Shown here: positions 1 through 8,677 of the stretch, piece by piece
How the letters are laid out: the number at the start of each line of letters is the position of its first letter
How positions within the stretch are numbered: position 1 is the first letter of the stretch
DNA from: DATKKG01 sp035543015
GTDB lineage: Archaea > Thermoproteota > Nitrososphaeria > Conexivisphaerales > DTJL01
NCBI GenBank assembly: GCA_035543015.1
Contig: DATKKG010000052.1
Coordinates: forward strand, 20,533-84,532
Length of the DNA: 64,000 nt
Direction of reading: 5' to 3'
Made by a program: the position numbers and the translations under genes
Notes under the pieces: generated by a model
Database searches by the model: none
What the model was told of the DNA's origin: nothing
The model's input: only the letters and a program-made list of their open reading frames with translations

Positions 1-366
1 AAGGGCTACGGGCTTGGAGCCATGGTGGACATCTTCTCGGGGATACTCACGGGGGCGCAGTGGAGCTCGGGAGTTGGGGAGACCCAGGGTCCGACGCCGG
101 CCGACGTGGGTCACTTCTTCGGAGCCATCAACGTTGAGGCCTTCATGGGGCTCCCGGAGTTCAAGTCCCGCATGGACCAGCTCGTGGCCAAGCTCAAGGG
201 TGCGGAGCGCCTTCCGGGTGCCGAGGAGATCTACGTCGCCGGAGAGAAGTCCTTCTACACCGAGGGCGTGAGGAGGCAGATGGGGGTCGCCCTTGACGCG
301 AAGACGGTCGAGCTGCTCAGGCAGCTGGGCCAGGAGACTGGGGTCCCCTTCAAAGGCGCCAAGTAG
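1..366 (+). CDS. Malate/L-lactate dehydrogenase (Ldh_2 family), C-terminal part
   Basis: The reading frame is open from base 1, so the gene starts outside the window. The visible 121 residues begin KGYGLGAMVDIFSGILTGA, a stretch typical of the Ldh_2 (type 2 malate/L-lactate/L-sulfolactate dehydrogenase) family, which uses NAD(P) and does not share the classical MDH fold. The C-terminal part holds the usual end of the fold (FFGAINVEAF, then a helix and VPGVPF-like tail, here GVPFKG). Substrate cannot be told from this fragment; malate is the commonest in archaea. It is followed by a 100-bp gap and an independently promoted sod gene. Confidence 0.85.
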   Translation, partial: KGYGLGAMVDIFSGILTGAQWSSGVGETQGPTPADVGHFFGAINVEAFMGLPEFKSRMDQLVAKLKGAERLPGAEEIYVAGEKSFYTEGVRRQMGVALDAKTVELLRQLGQETGVPFKGAK

Positions 367-467
367 AAGCAACGAGGCTCCCGTGGACGCGACGTCCGTA
401 CCCTAGCCGTGCAAGAAATGGGAAAAGTCTAATATGTATTGACAATCCGCAGGGGATTCGACAAGAT

Positions 468-1091
468 ATGTCTGAGCCAACCTATAAGGCAAAACAGTTC
501 AAGCTCGAAAAGGAACTCAAGGGGATATCCAAGAAGACGAACGAGGAGCACTACAAGCTCTACAACGGCTACGTGAACAAGTGGAACGAGATCCTGGACA
601 AGCTGAAGACGAGCGACAAGACCAAGGCGGCGGGCACGTACAGCGAATACAGCGAACTGAAGCGACAGGAGACCTTCAACGCCAACGGCACCTTGCTCCA
701 TGACATCTTCTTCAGCAGCCTGTGGGGCGACGGGAACCCGCACGGCGACATGGTAAAGAAGATAGAGGCCGACTTCGGCTCCTTCGACAACTGGAAGGCC
801 GACATGACCGCTACGGCGGTCTCAGCGAGGGGCTGGGCGGTGACGGCCCTCGTCCTCCCGAGCAACAAGCTCCACAACTTCCTCGTGGACTTCCATAACC
901 AGGGGGCGGTCTGGAACACTATCCCGTTAGTCGCACTGGACGTCTTCGAGCACGCCTACTATCTCGACTACCAGACGAACCGCAAGGCCTACCTGGAGGC
1001 ATTCTACCAGAACCTCGACTGGGGCTACGTGGAGAAGCGCTTCCAGTTCGCGAAGAAGGCCGCTGAGATCTACAACTCTCTTGGACTGTAG
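468..1091 (+). CDS. sod: Superoxide dismutase (Fe/Mn)
   Basis: A 207-residue protein of the Fe/Mn superoxide dismutase family, which disproportionates superoxide to oxygen and hydrogen peroxide in the cytoplasm. The four metal ligands are recognisable as H28 (EEHYKLYNGYVNKW), H78 (LHDIFFSSLWG), D158 and H162 (DVFEHAYYLDY). Length is normal. Whether iron or manganese is used cannot be told. A TATA-like stretch (TAATATGTA, about 430-438) lies about 33 bp before the ATG, consistent with a leaderless or near-leaderless transcript. The gene implies exposure to oxygen. Confidence 0.95.
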   Translation: MSEPTYKAKQFKLEKELKGISKKTNEEHYKLYNGYVNKWNEILDKLKTSDKTKAAGTYSEYSELKRQETFNANGTLLHDIFFSSLWGDGNPHGDMVKKIEADFGSFDNWKADMTATAVSARGWAVTALVLPSNKLHNFLVDFHNQGAVWNTIPLVALDVFEHAYYLDYQTNRKAYLEAFYQNLDWGYVEKRFQFAKKAAEIYNSLGL

Positions 1092-1141
1092 GCAGCTCGA
1101 CGCTGCGCCCGACGTTTTTTGGTCGTTCGCTGGCTTGGGCC

Positions 1142-1645
1142 CTAGGACCCCCGATGGAGAGAAGGCCTCCCTCCGCCAGGCCCCGTGGATCGTCCTCCAC
1201 GCGGGGCAACCAGCTCATGCTTCCACTCGACGAGCTGCTTCTCGACCTCCTTCATCGTCTGCACCTGGTAGCCTTGTTCCCTGAAGAACGACAGCGAGAT
1301 CCGGTTCCATCCGTACACCAGGCCATTCACCTTCAGGACCCCCTTCTCCCGCATCCGACTTTCGATTTCCTCCACGAGAGCCCTGCCCACCCCCTTTCTA
1401 CGAGAGCCGGGGAGCACCCCGAGGTGGTAGATCCAGCCCCTCCTTCCATCCCAGGCTCCCATGACCGTCCCAACGAGCCTGCCTCCCTCTTCGGCGACGA
1501 GGAACAGCTCTGGGTCCCTGGTCACTTTCACCTTCACGGAGTCGAGGTCATCTCCGAGCCTGAAGCCGAGTCCGGAGTCGAGCCACAGTCTCGCCACGTC
1601 CTCATAGTCCGCAACCCTGAACTCCCTGATCTTGAGGTGGACCAT
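1142..1645 (-). CDS. GNAT-family N-acetyltransferase
   Basis: About 167 residues from the ATG at 1645 (an upstream ATG at 1666 would add seven residues that are not part of the fold). The GNAT core is complete: N-terminal KIREFRVADYEDVARLW, central strand and the acetyl-CoA pyrophosphate loop LGVLPGSRRKGVGRALVEE (R-R-K-G-V-G-R), and the C-terminal FFREQGYQ motif. The last ~20 residues are Gly/Arg/Pro rich and probably disordered. Acceptor substrate is unknown; the RimI-like layout allows either protein N-termini or a small amine. Convergent with sod. Confidence 0.85.
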   Translation of the reverse strand: MVHLKIREFRVADYEDVARLWLDSGLGFRLGDDLDSVKVKVTRDPELFLVAEEGGRLVGTVMGAWDGRRGWIYHLGVLPGSRRKGVGRALVEEIESRMREKGVLKVNGLVYGWNRISLSFFREQGYQVQTMKEVEKQLVEWKHELVAPRGGRSTGPGGGRPSLHRGS

Positions 1646-1741
1646 TCCGCACGACCGTGAGGCCACCTAGGAATATGAGCGTTCCCCCTGAACTCGGTGA
1701 CCGAGCCAACGCTTTTAACATGCAGCCAAGCAGCTCGAAGC

Positions 1742-2332
1742 ATGAAGGGGGAAGAGGGGAGCTTCACGAGGGACGAGCTGCTCAGCCTCCTGAGGGCCCG
1801 TCTCTCCCCAATGGACGACGCCCCTCGGTTCCTCGGCTCCGACCATGCCTCGGTGGTCATCCTCCTCACCCTCCGCACCGGGTCGCCTGAGGTGCTTTTC
1901 GCGAAGCGTGCGGAGAACCCCAACGACCCCTGGTCCGGCCAGATAGCCTTCCCGGGCGGCCGCTCCAAGGAGGTGGACGCGACCCTCGCACGGACGGCAT
2001 GCAGGGAGTTCTTCGAGGAGACCTACGTTGACATCTGCAAAAGGGCGGAGATGCTTGGGTTCCTGCAGACCGTGCGCCCCCGTAACCGGCCGTCCGTCAC
2101 GGTGACGCCTTTCGTTGCCTACTCCGACAGGAAGTTCGTCTTCACCCCTTCCAGGGAAGTCACGGAGGTCTTCTGGGCGCCGCTCTTGGGCCTCACCGAA
2201 AAGCCAGTCGACGTGGAGGTCTCGGGGGCAGTGCTTCGGGGCGTCCCGGCCTTCGTATACGAGGGCCATGTCGTGTGGGGGCTCACCGCCCACATCGTGC
2301 GTTCCCTCCTCGACCTTCTCTCGCTGTCCTAG
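1742..2332 (+). CDS. NUDIX hydrolase, CoA pyrophosphatase-like
   Basis: About 196 residues. The NUDIX helix is visible as GGRSKEVDATLARTACREFF followed by EET, with the REUxEE catalytic core. Just before it is the UPF0035-type signature seen in NudL/CoA pyrophosphatases (LLTLRTGSPEVLFAKR and IAFPGG), which argues for hydrolysis of CoA or a related nucleotide diphosphate. The normally conserved Glu eight residues before REF is not present, as in other members of this subgroup. Start chosen at ATG 1742 because a TATA-like CTTTTAACA lies about 25-32 bp upstream; a GTG or TTG further upstream would overlap it. Confidence 0.82.
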   Translation: MKGEEGSFTRDELLSLLRARLSPMDDAPRFLGSDHASVVILLTLRTGSPEVLFAKRAENPNDPWSGQIAFPGGRSKEVDATLARTACREFFEETYVDICKRAEMLGFLQTVRPRNRPSVTVTPFVAYSDRKFVFTPSREVTEVFWAPLLGLTEKPVDVEVSGAVLRGVPAFVYEGHVVWGLTAHIVRSLLDLLSLS

Positions 2333-2397
2333 GCACCCGCCGTAGTGCCAGAGGACGGCGATAGAACTTAAATACGAACCGAAGGGGATGTCATCCT

Positions 2398-2931
2398 ATG
2401 AAGTCGAAGGCCCTCAAGCTGGAAGAGATCCTTGAGAACGAGCTCAAGGGAGAAATGAAACTGGAGCTGAGCAAGCCGTTCAGCGCGGTCGAATGGGACG
2501 AGGCTCTCGACACCGTCTTCTCCACGCCCATCACCTACGAGGAGTTCACGAAGAAGACCGGCGACCTTCAGCTGATCAGGGAGGTGGTCGACACCTTCTC
2601 GAAGGGCGACTACGATTCCGTCGCGCGTTCGGAGAGCAGGAGGAAGCAGCTTGCCGCCTACACCAATACGATGCAGATGTACTACAACCTGGTCTTCAGG
2701 AAGGGCAAGAAGAGGGTCGGCTACGGCGCGCTCATACTCTTCCCCAAGCTGAAAGAGAAGGAGCCCGAGCGGAGCGGCGGGGTGATACTTTTCTCCAGGC
2801 TCATCACAGAGGGGAAGGGCCGGCAGGAGATAGAGTTCGAGAGGGCCGCCTTTGACGACTTCCTTCTGGAGGTCCGCCCCTACGTCGAGCTCCTGGGCGA
2901 GCTCTACCGAAAATCCAAGAAGGGCCTGTAG
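2398..2931 (+). CDS. Hypothetical protein, 177 aa
   Basis: I do not recognise this family. The protein is mixed alpha/beta, rich in charged residues, with an N-terminal helix (KLEEILENELKG) and a central YGALILFPKLKEKEPERS region followed by GGVILFSRLI. No membrane segment or cysteine cluster is present, so it is probably cytoplasmic. It has its own promoter: TTAAATAC at about 2367-2374 is 24-31 bp before the ATG, a leaderless arrangement. Codon use and GC content match the neighbours, so it looks like a resident gene. Confidence 0.75.
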   Translation: MKSKALKLEEILENELKGEMKLELSKPFSAVEWDEALDTVFSTPITYEEFTKKTGDLQLIREVVDTFSKGDYDSVARSESRRKQLAAYTNTMQMYYNLVFRKGKKRVGYGALILFPKLKEKEPERSGGVILFSRLITEGKGRQEIEFERAAFDDFLLEVRPYVELLGELYRKSKKGL

Positions 2932-2980
2932 GCAGGTCGCTTCAAACATATCGCCGCGATCTCTGGTTCAGACTGAGCAG

Positions 2981-3680
2981 ACGAAGGTCCTGGTCACGGG
3001 AGGAGCTGGGCATGTGGGCAGCACGCTTGTCCCGCGTCTCCTGGCCGACGGCACGTGCTTCTCTCCATCTGCGGCGTGAACGGCTTCCGTCGCGCTCTGC
3101 TCACCGAGAGCTCGCCGCCCCGCCCTCTTACAACGTACGCAAGGGCCAACCTCCTGGTTGAGAGAGACAACCTCCCGCTGGGAGATGGCGACTTCGCGTC
3201 AACCGCTCTCCGCCTTGCCACCGTGTACGGGCTTTCGGGAAGGATGAGGTTCGACCTTACGGTCAACGCAGCGGTTAGGGGGCCGTGAAGACGGGTAGGA
3301 TCCCTGTAATGAATGACGGAACACGGTGGCGGCCTTTCACAGACGTAAGGGACGCAGCCGAAGGAGTAGTGTCTGCCCTCACCGCCAGAGCCTCCAAGAT
3401 CAACGGCAGGATAATCAACCTGGGCTCTGACGCCCAGAATCTCACCTTCGCAGACCTGGCAGAGGCCTTGTCGTCGTCGCTCTCAGGACATCCGGGTCTG
3501 AAGTGGTAGGGAGTCCCGGACACGCGACCATATCGAGTGAGCTTCCCCAGGGCTCGCGGGCTCCTTGGCTTCCATGCCAAGCATACGATCGCCGAAGGCG
3601 CCAGAGAGATCGAACGTGCCCTCCGGGCCGGCGAGGCCACGGACGGGCCCGAAACGATGACTTCGGAATGGTACAGACAC
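2981..3680 (+). pseudogene. Broken NAD-dependent epimerase/dehydratase (SDR family)
   Basis: Remains of an extended SDR sugar-nucleotide epimerase spread over two frame changes. Piece 1 (2981-3056) is the NAD-binding start KVLVTGGAGHVGSTL. Piece 2 (about 3080-3282) resumes at the active-site helix after loss of roughly 100 residues; the Tyr-x3-Lys motif reads YARAN, so the catalytic Lys is gone. A run of five G at 3278-3282 is the likely frameshift point. Piece 3 (about 3283-3506) has DGTRWRPFTDVRDAAEG and stops at a TAG at 3507-3509. The same frame continues after the stop as YRVSFPRARGLLGF and ERALRAGE, ending near WYRHL at about 3675. A related intact gene lies at 7607-8563. Confidence 0.85.
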
Positions 3681-3875
3681 CTGCCGGCAGACCATGCTGC
3701 TGCGGACGCGGTCAGATCGGACGGCGTCGTGCTCTGCCCGCATGCTCCGAATCGGGGCACGGTTCCGTCTCGTCGCACGGGTCTGGATGTGGATGAGGGG
3801 CAGGAGGGTCTCGTCCCCCCACCCGACCGTCAAAGAGATATCTACCTCAGTGCGGAATACAGCGCGTCTCGGGAC

Positions 3876-4871
3876 TTGCCACCCAAGGTCGCGATCGTCA
3901 TCCTGAACTGGAACGGAGCGGCCGACACGTTGGAGTGTCTCAGGTCGGTCTCGGGTGTGGCGTACGAAGACTATGTTGTCATCCTCGCAGACAACGGCTC
4001 CACCGACGGTTCCATCGAGACTCTGGAGCGGTACGGGAACGGGGACCCGGACCTGCTTCAGGGTGCTTCGCGACCGCCCATGTTCAGCGAGTTGACGCGG
4101 CTCCAGGCCGATTCCGCTCCTGCTGGTGCAGAGCTTGCCCGCAAGGCGATGGTCCTCATCGAAAACGGCAGGAACTACGGTTTCGCCCAGGGGAACGACA
4201 TAGCCATCAGATACTGCCTCAGGGTCGTAGGAGCCGAGTACATCCTCCTCCTGAACAACGACACCAGGGTGGATCCGCTCTTTCTCGGAGAGCTCGTGGA
4301 CGCCGCCGACCGTCTTCCGGACGCGGCCGTGGTGGGGCCGGTCATCTACTACCACTCAAAGCCCGATTCAATCAACTTCAGTGGCGAGGACGTGGTCCTG
4401 TGGAAGGGGGACGGCGTAAGGTACACCGACCTGCCCAGCTCCCCCAGGAAGGTCAACAAGATCGACGGCGCCTGCATAATGTTCCGGGCTGAGGTGCTGA
4501 GGAAGGTGGGATTGCTGTACCCTGGTTTCTTCGTTTACTGGGAGGAGACCGATCTCTGCTACCGCGTCTACAGGGCGGGCCTCGGGCTGTACTGCATACC
4601 CACGTCCAAGATATGGCACAAGATCGGCGCCTCGAGTGGCGGGATCAACGAGCTGAACCTTTTTCGAATACTGCTGCTCACGCGCAATAGGTTCCTCTTC
4701 GTCCGCCGCAACGGCACGTCAGGCGAGAGGGCCATGTTCCTGATGTACTTCTTCTTCTGGGACCTCTGGAGGTACCTCAGGCACTTCTTGGTGAAGAGGA
4801 ACATGACCGGCTTCTTCGCGTATATCTTCGCCGTGGGCTACGGGATTCATGCGTTCAAGGGCGAGCCCTAG
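3876..4871 (+). CDS. Family 2 glycosyltransferase (rhamnosyltransferase-like)
   Basis: A GT2 enzyme that transfers sugar from a nucleotide sugar onto a growing surface glycan. It opens with KVAIVILNWNGAADTLECL, has LADNGSTDGS (nucleotide-binding Asp), NNDTRVDP at the metal-binding DxD position, and FFVYWEETDLCYR (catalytic Glu/Asp and ED loop), all as in the WbbL-type rhamnosyltransferases. The frame is open further upstream, but that part translates into the tail of the broken epimerase, so I start at TTG 3876, which is 34 bp after a TATA-like AGAGATATC. GTG near 3789 is the alternative. The C-terminal 60 residues are aromatic and could lie on the membrane. Confidence 0.85.
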   Translation: MPPKVAIVILNWNGAADTLECLRSVSGVAYEDYVVILADNGSTDGSIETLERYGNGDPDLLQGASRPPMFSELTRLQADSAPAGAELARKAMVLIENGRNYGFAQGNDIAIRYCLRVVGAEYILLLNNDTRVDPLFLGELVDAADRLPDAAVVGPVIYYHSKPDSINFSGEDVVLWKGDGVRYTDLPSSPRKVNKIDGACIMFRAEVLRKVGLLYPGFFVYWEETDLCYRVYRAGLGLYCIPTSKIWHKIGASSGGINELNLFRILLLTRNRFLFVRRNGTSGERAMFLMYFFFWDLWRYLRHFLVKRNMTGFFAYIFAVGYGIHAFKGEP

Positions 4872-4929
4872 GCCGTCAGTTCCTTTCGCTGGTAATCGCT
4901 TAAGTACGCCAGCCAGTTGAATCGATGAT

Positions 4930-6507
4930 ATGGCTGAGGGTGCGGGCTCAGTGAAGTCCACCGCGAGGGGCGCCTTCAACCTCTTCGTGGGGAACTTCGC
5001 TTCGACTCTCCTCTTCGCCATATGCGCCATCTTCGTGGGCCGCTACCTTGGGGCCAGCAGCTACGGGCTCTACTCCATCGCCCTCATTCTGCCGAGCTAC
5101 ATGAACCTGGTGCTTCAGCTCGGAATCCCGTCCGCCGCCACCAGGTTCGCTGCCAAGTTCCGCGCCGAAGGCGACACCCCAAAGGCCGTTTCCTTCGTCT
5201 ACTCCCTCCTCGTGTTCCAGTCAATCCTCGCCGTCCTTTCGTTGGTTCTCGTCCTTCCGTACGTCGGCTTCATAGCAGCCTCCATCCTCAGCCGGCCCGA
5301 TGTAGCTCCCCTCCTGCCGGTGGCCGCGGTCTCCGTCCTGGGCAACGTGCTGTACTACACCAGCACAGCGGGCTTTCAGGGGCTGTCGAGGATGGACAGG
5401 TCGGCCCAGCTCCAGGTGCTGCAGGCCGTCGTCAAGCTGGTCGCCTCGGTCGTCCTCCTCCTTCTGGGCTTCGGCGTCTTCGGAGCGGTCGCAGGAAACA
5501 CCTTTTCCCTGTTCGTCTCCGGCGTGGCCGCCGTGCTGCTCCTTGCCGCCCTTAGGGAAAGGTCCCTCCCGCGCGACATGCTCAAGGACGTGCGCGTCGC
5601 GCTCGGCTACTCCCTCCCCATCTACTTGGGCTCAATCGTGGCGGGCCTCCTGGCCCCATATGGCAACACGCTGCTGGCACATTTCGTGTCAAACCAGGAG
5701 GTCGGGGGATACGGCGCTGCCGTGAACCTTTCGGCACTGGTCAGCCTCTTCGTGTACCCGATCACCACGACCATGTTCCCGCTCTTCAGCGGCCTTGGGG
5801 AGGACAAGGCGAGGCAGACGGAAGTGCTGAGCACTTCGATCAGGTTCTCGGCCCTAGTCGTTGTTCCGGTGACCTCTGTCATCATGGCCTTGTGCACGCC
5901 CATCACGGGCGCCCTCTACGGTCGGTCCTACAACTTCGCCGGCCTCTATCTGGCGGGCACCGTCGCACCCAACCTGCTCGCAGGATTTGGAAGCGTCGCC
6001 CAGGGGACTTTCCTGACGGGCATCGGCCGGACCAAGGAGTTCGTCAAGGCGATCTCCGTCGGGGCGGTGATCTCGTTGGCAGCGGCCACGGTGCTGACGC
6101 CGGCCTGGGGTGTATACGGCGTGATCGTCGCCGGCTTCATCGCTCAGGCGGTGGACACGATCCTGTTCAGGAGGCTGATCGACCACGCTCTTGGGACCCG
6201 CCTTCCCCTGATGTTCGGCTGGAGGCTATACCCCTGCAGCCTGGGGGCCGGTCTGGCTGCCTTCGCCTTCTCCCTCCTGCCCTTGCACCCAATACTGCTG
6301 ACCTTGGGGGGAGGGTTCGTCTTCCTTCTTGTGCTCGTGCCTCTGCTCGCCCTCTGCAGCGCGGTGACCGAGCAGGACATCGCTTCCCTCGAAGTCTACT
6401 TCGGGGGCGTCCGGCCCCTCTCCGCCCTGCTAGGCCTCCTCGTAGGCTACTATCGCATGTTCAGGAAGACAGCCCGAGCTCGGCCATCCCAGCAATCAAG
6501 CCAATGA
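4930..6507 (+). CDS. Polysaccharide flippase (Wzx/MOP superfamily)
   Basis: A 525-residue integral membrane protein with about 12-14 hydrophobic segments spread over its length, beginning with the GAFNLFVGNFASTLLFAI segment that is typical of RfbX/Wzx-type flippases and the MATE-related MOP superfamily. It should move lipid-linked sugar units from the inner to the outer face of the cytoplasmic membrane. It follows a glycosyltransferase and overlaps the convergent glycosyltransferase at 6461-7558 by 47 bp. A TATA-like CTTAAGTAC lies about 30 bp before the ATG. Confidence 0.88.
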   Translation: MAEGAGSVKSTARGAFNLFVGNFASTLLFAICAIFVGRYLGASSYGLYSIALILPSYMNLVLQLGIPSAATRFAAKFRAEGDTPKAVSFVYSLLVFQSILAVLSLVLVLPYVGFIAASILSRPDVAPLLPVAAVSVLGNVLYYTSTAGFQGLSRMDRSAQLQVLQAVVKLVASVVLLLLGFGVFGAVAGNTFSLFVSGVAAVLLLAALRERSLPRDMLKDVRVALGYSLPIYLGSIVAGLLAPYGNTLLAHFVSNQEVGGYGAAVNLSALVSLFVYPITTTMFPLFSGLGEDKARQTEVLSTSIRFSALVVVPVTSVIMALCTPITGALYGRSYNFAGLYLAGTVAPNLLAGFGSVAQGTFLTGIGRTKEFVKAISVGAVISLAAATVLTPAWGVYGVIVAGFIAQAVDTILFRRLIDHALGTRLPLMFGWRLYPCSLGAGLAAFAFSLLPLHPILLTLGGGFVFLLVLVPLLALCSAVTEQDIASLEVYFGGVRPLSALLGLLVGYYRMFRKTARARPSQQSSQ

Positions 6508-7558
6508 GCTCGCGCCCGCAGGTGTCGCGGTCGTACCACTTGAGGACCATGGTCCTGCCTCCCGCGGCGACCTTAGCCATGGCTTCGTCGTCGAACAGCA
6601 GCGAGTTCATCCTGTCCACCAGCTCCTCCTTTGGAAACACGAACGAGTTCGACCCGCTCTCAGCGAAGTCCAGCCCCACCGCGGCCTCCTCGGTCATGAA
6701 CACGGGCACGCACGATGCCAACGCTTCGAGCACCTTGTTCTTGGGGCCAAAGGTCGCCCTGTCGACTGGCACCAAAAGCGCGTCCAGCCCCCGGATGGCG
6801 CTCGCGTATTCGGAGACGGAAGGCAGGAAGCCTGTCAGGGAGATCCTCGGGCTGGACGGAGGAGCCGGACATTCCCCTATGAGCACGAAGGCAATTCTCG
6901 GGTCGAACCTGCCGAGGTTGTCCACCAGGAACTTCAGTTGAAACGCGTTGAACAGGTTGTCGAACGGACCGACGAGCCCCACCCTCTTGGTCTGGCCGCC
7001 GTCCCTCCTCTCCCCCGGTTTGAATACCAAGGTATCGATGAAGACCGGGATGAACCTCGTCCTCCGGTTCACCATCGAGAAGAAGGACTTGGTTCTCAGC
7101 GAGAGGGCGACGACGGCATCGGCGCTCCTGCCCACGACGGACTCCATCAGGTAGTAGATGACGCCCTTCACTTTGGAGAACTGCATCGTCTCCATCCCCG
7201 CCAGCGCTTGGGCCTCATAGACGGCCTTGAAGCCCATTATTCTGGAAAGCGGAATCATCGCGAGGAAGCCGTAGATGTCGGCCTCGCAGTAGACGAGGTC
7301 CGGCCTGAGCCGCGGCAAGCTCCTCACCAGCGCTATCGGCCAGAGTTTCTTCCTCGAGGGTCTCAGGACGACGTCTATCCCCTTCTGCCTTAGCCGCTCG
7401 GCATATTCCCCGTCCCCCGGCGCTGATCTCGACAGAACCGTGACGTCAAAACGCTTCCGGAGGACCTCCATTACCTGTCGGGCTCTTACGGTGGTCCCGT
7501 CGGTGACGGAGATCGGGTACCCGACTGTGATCACGACCTTCTCCTTCGCCTCCGACAT
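6461..7558 (-). CDS. Glycosyltransferase, GT4/GT1 (GT-B fold)
   Basis: A 365-residue GT-B glycosyltransferase. The N-terminal domain starts VVITVGYPISVTDGTTVRAR, as in GT4 enzymes that grip an acceptor; the C-terminal donor domain contains PVDRATFGPKNKVLEALASC and VFMTEEAAVGL, the E-x7-E-like nucleotide-sugar-binding region. It is soluble or peripheral. Next to the flippase and an epimerase on the same strand, it probably helps build a surface glycan. Its stop lies inside the 3' end of the flippase gene (47-bp convergent overlap). A TATA-like ATTAAATACG is about 45-55 bp before the ATG. Confidence 0.87.
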   Translation of the reverse strand: MSEAKEKVVITVGYPISVTDGTTVRARQVMEVLRKRFDVTVLSRSAPGDGEYAERLRQKGIDVVLRPSRKKLWPIALVRSLPRLRPDLVYCEADIYGFLAMIPLSRIMGFKAVYEAQALAGMETMQFSKVKGVIYYLMESVVGRSADAVVALSLRTKSFFSMVNRRTRFIPVFIDTLVFKPGERRDGGQTKRVGLVGPFDNLFNAFQLKFLVDNLGRFDPRIAFVLIGECPAPPSSPRISLTGFLPSVSEYASAIRGLDALLVPVDRATFGPKNKVLEALASCVPVFMTEEAAVGLDFAESGSNSFVFPKEELVDRMNSLLFDDEAMAKVAAGGRTMVLKWYDRDTCGRELIGLIAGMAELGLSS

Positions 7559-7606
7559 CTGACATCGCTCTCCGAGGGGCCTGGTCTCAATGCCCCGCTG
7601 GCGTAT

Positions 7607-8563
7607 TTAATGGTCTAGGGCTCCTTGAGACTCGATGAGGCCCCGTGCCATCCATCTTACGGCGTCCAGGCTCCCGCATGAAGGGCTCCAGCCCAGCTTC
7701 CTGATCCGGCCCACGTCGAGGAGCATGGTCCTGACGTCGCCTTTCCATCCCCTTCCTCCCTCCGCGCCTACACCGTATTCCAGCCTCGGCTGCACGTTCA
7801 TGGCGTCCGCCACGGCCAGCGCGATGTCCGTAACCTCCGCCTGATCTTCGGACCCGACGTTGAAGACCTGCAGGCCATTGCATGACTCCCCGGCGACCAC
7901 GAACGCCCTCGCGCAGTCGTCTACCCGAAGGTAGGACTTCCTCTGCCTGCCGTCACCCAGTATCCTCAGGCTGGAGGGATCCCGCATTAGCTTCTCCACG
8001 AAGTCGTGGACGACCCCATGTGAGCACCTGGGCCCCACGATGTTCGCGAGTCTGAGGATGGCGGCGTCGAAGCCGTATGTTCCAACGTAAGCCGAGATGA
8101 TGGCTTCTGAAGCCAGCTTGGTAGCGCCATATACCGAGACGGGGTTCAGAGGGGCGTAGTCCTCCGGGGTTGGGATCACGACCGCCTCGCCGTAGACCGT
8201 GGAAGACGATGCGAATATGACCTTCCTTGCCCGACCGGTCCGAGCCGCCTCAAGAAGCACCTGCGTGGCTGACACGTTCTCTTCGAACATCTCACGGGGG
8301 CTCGCCTTCTCGGGCCTGACCTCGGCCCTCGCGGCAAGGTGGTAGACGATGTCGACATCCCTCGCGGCGGGGACGACCTCCTCATATCGCCTGCAGTCAC
8401 CCCTGACGAGCTCGAAGCCGGGAGACTCCATCAGGGCCGCGATGTTGGAGATCTCTCCCGTCGACAGGTCGTCGAACGCGACGACGCGGTGTCCCAGCTC
8501 CAGCAGGGTCTGGCAGAGGGTGCTCCCGATGAATCCCGCTCCGCCCGTCACGAGCGCCTTCAT
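7607..8563 (-). CDS. NAD-dependent epimerase/dehydratase (UDP-glucose 4-epimerase-like)
   Basis: A 318-residue extended SDR. It has the NAD-binding GGAGFIGS, the DIVYHLAARAEVRPE loop, a serine strand IFASSSTVYGE, and the catalytic Tyr-x3-Lys as VYGATKLASEA. Such enzymes epimerise or dehydrate nucleotide sugars; the substrate is not readable from sequence. ATG 8563 is chosen because it starts directly on MKALVTGG and a GTTTAAAGG box lies about 32 bp upstream; the frame is open further upstream but that extension does not resemble an SDR. Probably supplies sugars to the neighbouring glycosyltransferases. Confidence 0.9.
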   Translation of the reverse strand: MKALVTGGAGFIGSTLCQTLLELGHRVVAFDDLSTGEISNIAALMESPGFELVRGDCRRYEEVVPAARDVDIVYHLAARAEVRPEKASPREMFEENVSATQVLLEAARTGRARKVIFASSSTVYGEAVVIPTPEDYAPLNPVSVYGATKLASEAIISAYVGTYGFDAAILRLANIVGPRCSHGVVHDFVEKLMRDPSSLRILGDGRQRKSYLRVDDCARAFVVAGESCNGLQVFNVGSEDQAEVTDIALAVADAMNVQPRLEYGVGAEGGRGWKGDVRTMLLDVGRIRKLGWSPSCGSLDAVRWMARGLIESQGALDH

Positions 8564-8677
8564 CTTCCTCAGTTTCACTGCTTCTCGAAGGCAGCCTTTA
8601 AACGCTGTCTTGCGAGCCGGCTCGCCCGACAACACAGATATATCACACGGCCACAGCTTCGTGCTGACGACGCGAAG

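Noticed and set aside
3537..3875. N-terminal extension of the GT2 glycosyltransferase
   Set aside because: The translation up to about 3680 matches the C-terminal end of an SDR epimerase (YRVSFPRARGLLGF), not a glycosyltransferase.
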